Shown here: positions 15,261-16,076 of the stretch, piece after piece | How the letters are laid out: each line of letters starts with the position of its first letter | Numbering within the stretch: position 1 is the stretch's first letter | NCBI GenBank assembly: GCA_938048505.1 | Contig: CALIUX010000266.1 | Span: forward strand, 1-16,076 | DNA from: an uncultured Pseudomonadales bacterium | GTDB lineage: Bacteria > Pseudomonadota > Gammaproteobacteria > Pseudomonadales > Cellvibrionaceae | Reading direction: 5' to 3' | Length of the DNA stretch: 16,076 bases | The notes under the pieces: generated by a model | The model's input: the letters and a program-made list of their open reading frames with translations, nothing else | Told to the model about the DNA's origin: nothing | Database searches by the model: none | Translations under genes and position numbers: made by a program

Positions 15261-16076
15261 GTGTCTTTGTTGGATCAAGCCGTATGTGCCGACCCAATAC
15301 GTCATAACGTGTTGGGTGTGAGTTCGCATCAGCGCTCTTTAGACCCTCTCTTTTTTGATCGGCTTGCAAGTAAGCCAATTGTATCGGCCGTTTTTTGTGT
15401 TAACAGTTTCGGCGCGCCTTATCTTGGTGAGAGCTCGAGGATATCTGAGCAGAAAAGCCCCCTTAAAGGAGGGAATGACCATTACGTCATTTTCTTAGAA
15501 AGCAAAAGTACACTGACAGCTAAAGAGTCTGCAGATTGGATGCAGCTTTCTGCCTTAACGTCTTTAACAATTGTTTTGGTCTTCAATTTGAGTGGTGGCA
15601 AGGCTGATCTGCGCTTTTTTCAAAAGGGCTTTGCTATCCTACGCTGCGGTTCAGGCGTGCTTGCTGCGGCCGCTGTGGCGTCTGAGAAGTCTATTGGCCT
15701 GCAAGGTCAGTCTCTTGAAGGGTTTGTTTTTAAGGCAAGCGAGAGCGTATGGAAGGTGACGTGTTCAGCAGCACAAGCTGATAGCCGTACTGTTTTATCT
15801 GCTCGGCGTTACGGTTATCGCATTTCTCCGCTGCCTTTTAGGCCTAGCTCTAAGGGGCAGCACACTGCGTGGCAAGCACTGCTTAATCAGCCATTGCATC
15901 AAGCCTTTTATATTGGCCGACAAACGGATTATGTTCACCTTGTCTTCCGCTCCTTGCAAGATTTGGAATCATTAGTTGTGCGTTTCAGCCTTATGAATTT
16001 ATGGCAGCAGCGTGCGTTGATTGCCACGGCACCTTCTGATTCGCCATCCTTTGATTATGGCTTGCGCTATTTCGCT
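15261..16076 (+). CDS. Divergent PhzF-family-like protein, partial, start uncertain
   Basis: An open frame runs without a stop from just after egtD to the right edge. By-eye similarity to the PhzF/YddE isomerase fold rests on VSAVFCVNSFGAPYLGE near the start, LRFFQKGFAILRCGSGVLAA (compare the family's RWFTP ... CGHATLAAA) and ALIATAPSDSPSFDYGLRYF at the edge (compare VTAPG ... DFVSRFFAP). The CGH histidine is Ser here, and the segment where the catalytic Glu normally sits (SETAFV) reads NDHYVIFL, so normal PhzF chemistry is doubtful. There is no ATG before 15540; GTG at 15261, 15309 or 15318, or upstream TTGs, are the possible starts, none with a strong ribosome binding site. The frame is the same as egtD across its UAG. 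Position suggests a role linked to ergothioneine, but that is inference. Confidence 0.6.
   Translation, partial: MSLLDQAVCADPIRHNVLGVSSHQRSLDPLFFDRLASKPIVSAVFCVNSFGAPYLGESSRISEQKSPLKGGNDHYVIFLESKSTLTAKESADWMQLSALTSLTIVLVFNLSGGKADLRFFQKGFAILRCGSGVLAAAAVASEKSIGLQGQSLEGFVFKASESVWKVTCSAAQADSRTVLSARRYGYRISPLPFRPSSKGQHTAWQALLNQPLHQAFYIGRQTDYVHLVFRSLQDLESLVVRFSLMNLWQQRALIATAPSDSPSFDYGLRYFA

Noticed and set aside
15455..15498. AAAGGAGGG just before an ATG at 15475, which looks like a strong translation start
   Set aside because: The frame ends after seven codons and the spacing is too short; the long frame in this region is a different one.

Overview
The window looks like a chromosomal stretch of a gammaproteobacterium with moderate GC content. 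The envC-ctpA pair, the glutathione-dependent formaldehyde genes and the egtB-egtD ergothioneine pair would suit a marine or Cellvibrionales-like member, but I cannot fix the taxon from sequence alone. No rRNA, tRNA, CRISPR array, insertion sequence or phage gene was seen.

Layout. (1) 1-2626, minus strand: the cell-wall pair envC (degenerate LytM amidase activator) and ctpA (S41 carboxy-terminal protease, running off the left edge). (2) 2627-3092: a gene-free divergent spacer with degenerate 16-bp tandem repeats and a perfect 11-bp inverted repeat. (3) 3093-6341, plus strand: an apparent operon of a secreted GIN/DUF2807 protein, a 29-residue leader ORF, a YtrA-like GntR regulator, an ABC ATPase and an ABC-2 permease, closed by a bidirectional terminator. 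(4) 6469-7086, minus: an NAD(P)-binding Rossmann protein. (5) 7544-7888, plus: a small unrecognised secreted protein, followed by two perfect hairpins. (6) 7997-8857, minus: a two-domain 6-carboxytetrahydropterin-synthase-like protein. (7) 9084-10019, plus: a NIF3/YqfO C-terminal-domain-like protein and a CoA-pyrophosphatase-type Nudix hydrolase. (8) 10108-12101, minus: S-formylglutathione hydrolase and class III alcohol dehydrogenase. (9) 12102-12725: a gene-free spacer. (10) 12726-16076, plus: egtB, egtD, and a divergent PhzF-like ORF running off the right edge.

How the genes work together. EnvC and CtpA act on peptidoglycan remodelling in the envelope. The GntR/ABC/GIN block resembles an envelope-stress or export module in which the regulator controls its own transporter. 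The dehydrogenase and hydrolase form the two-step glutathione-dependent conversion of formaldehyde to formate. EgtD and EgtB make the trimethylated histidine and the C-S bond of ergothioneine, so thiol chemistry is a shared theme of the right third.

The least conventional points are these. A G9 tract sits at the ATPase/permease junction, where loss of one G would fuse the two proteins in frame. The PhzF-like ORF after egtD has no ATG near its start and lacks expected catalytic residues. The pterin-synthase-like protein has its active-site motifs split between two domains. A repeat array and dyad lie in the probable leader of the GIN/ABC operon.
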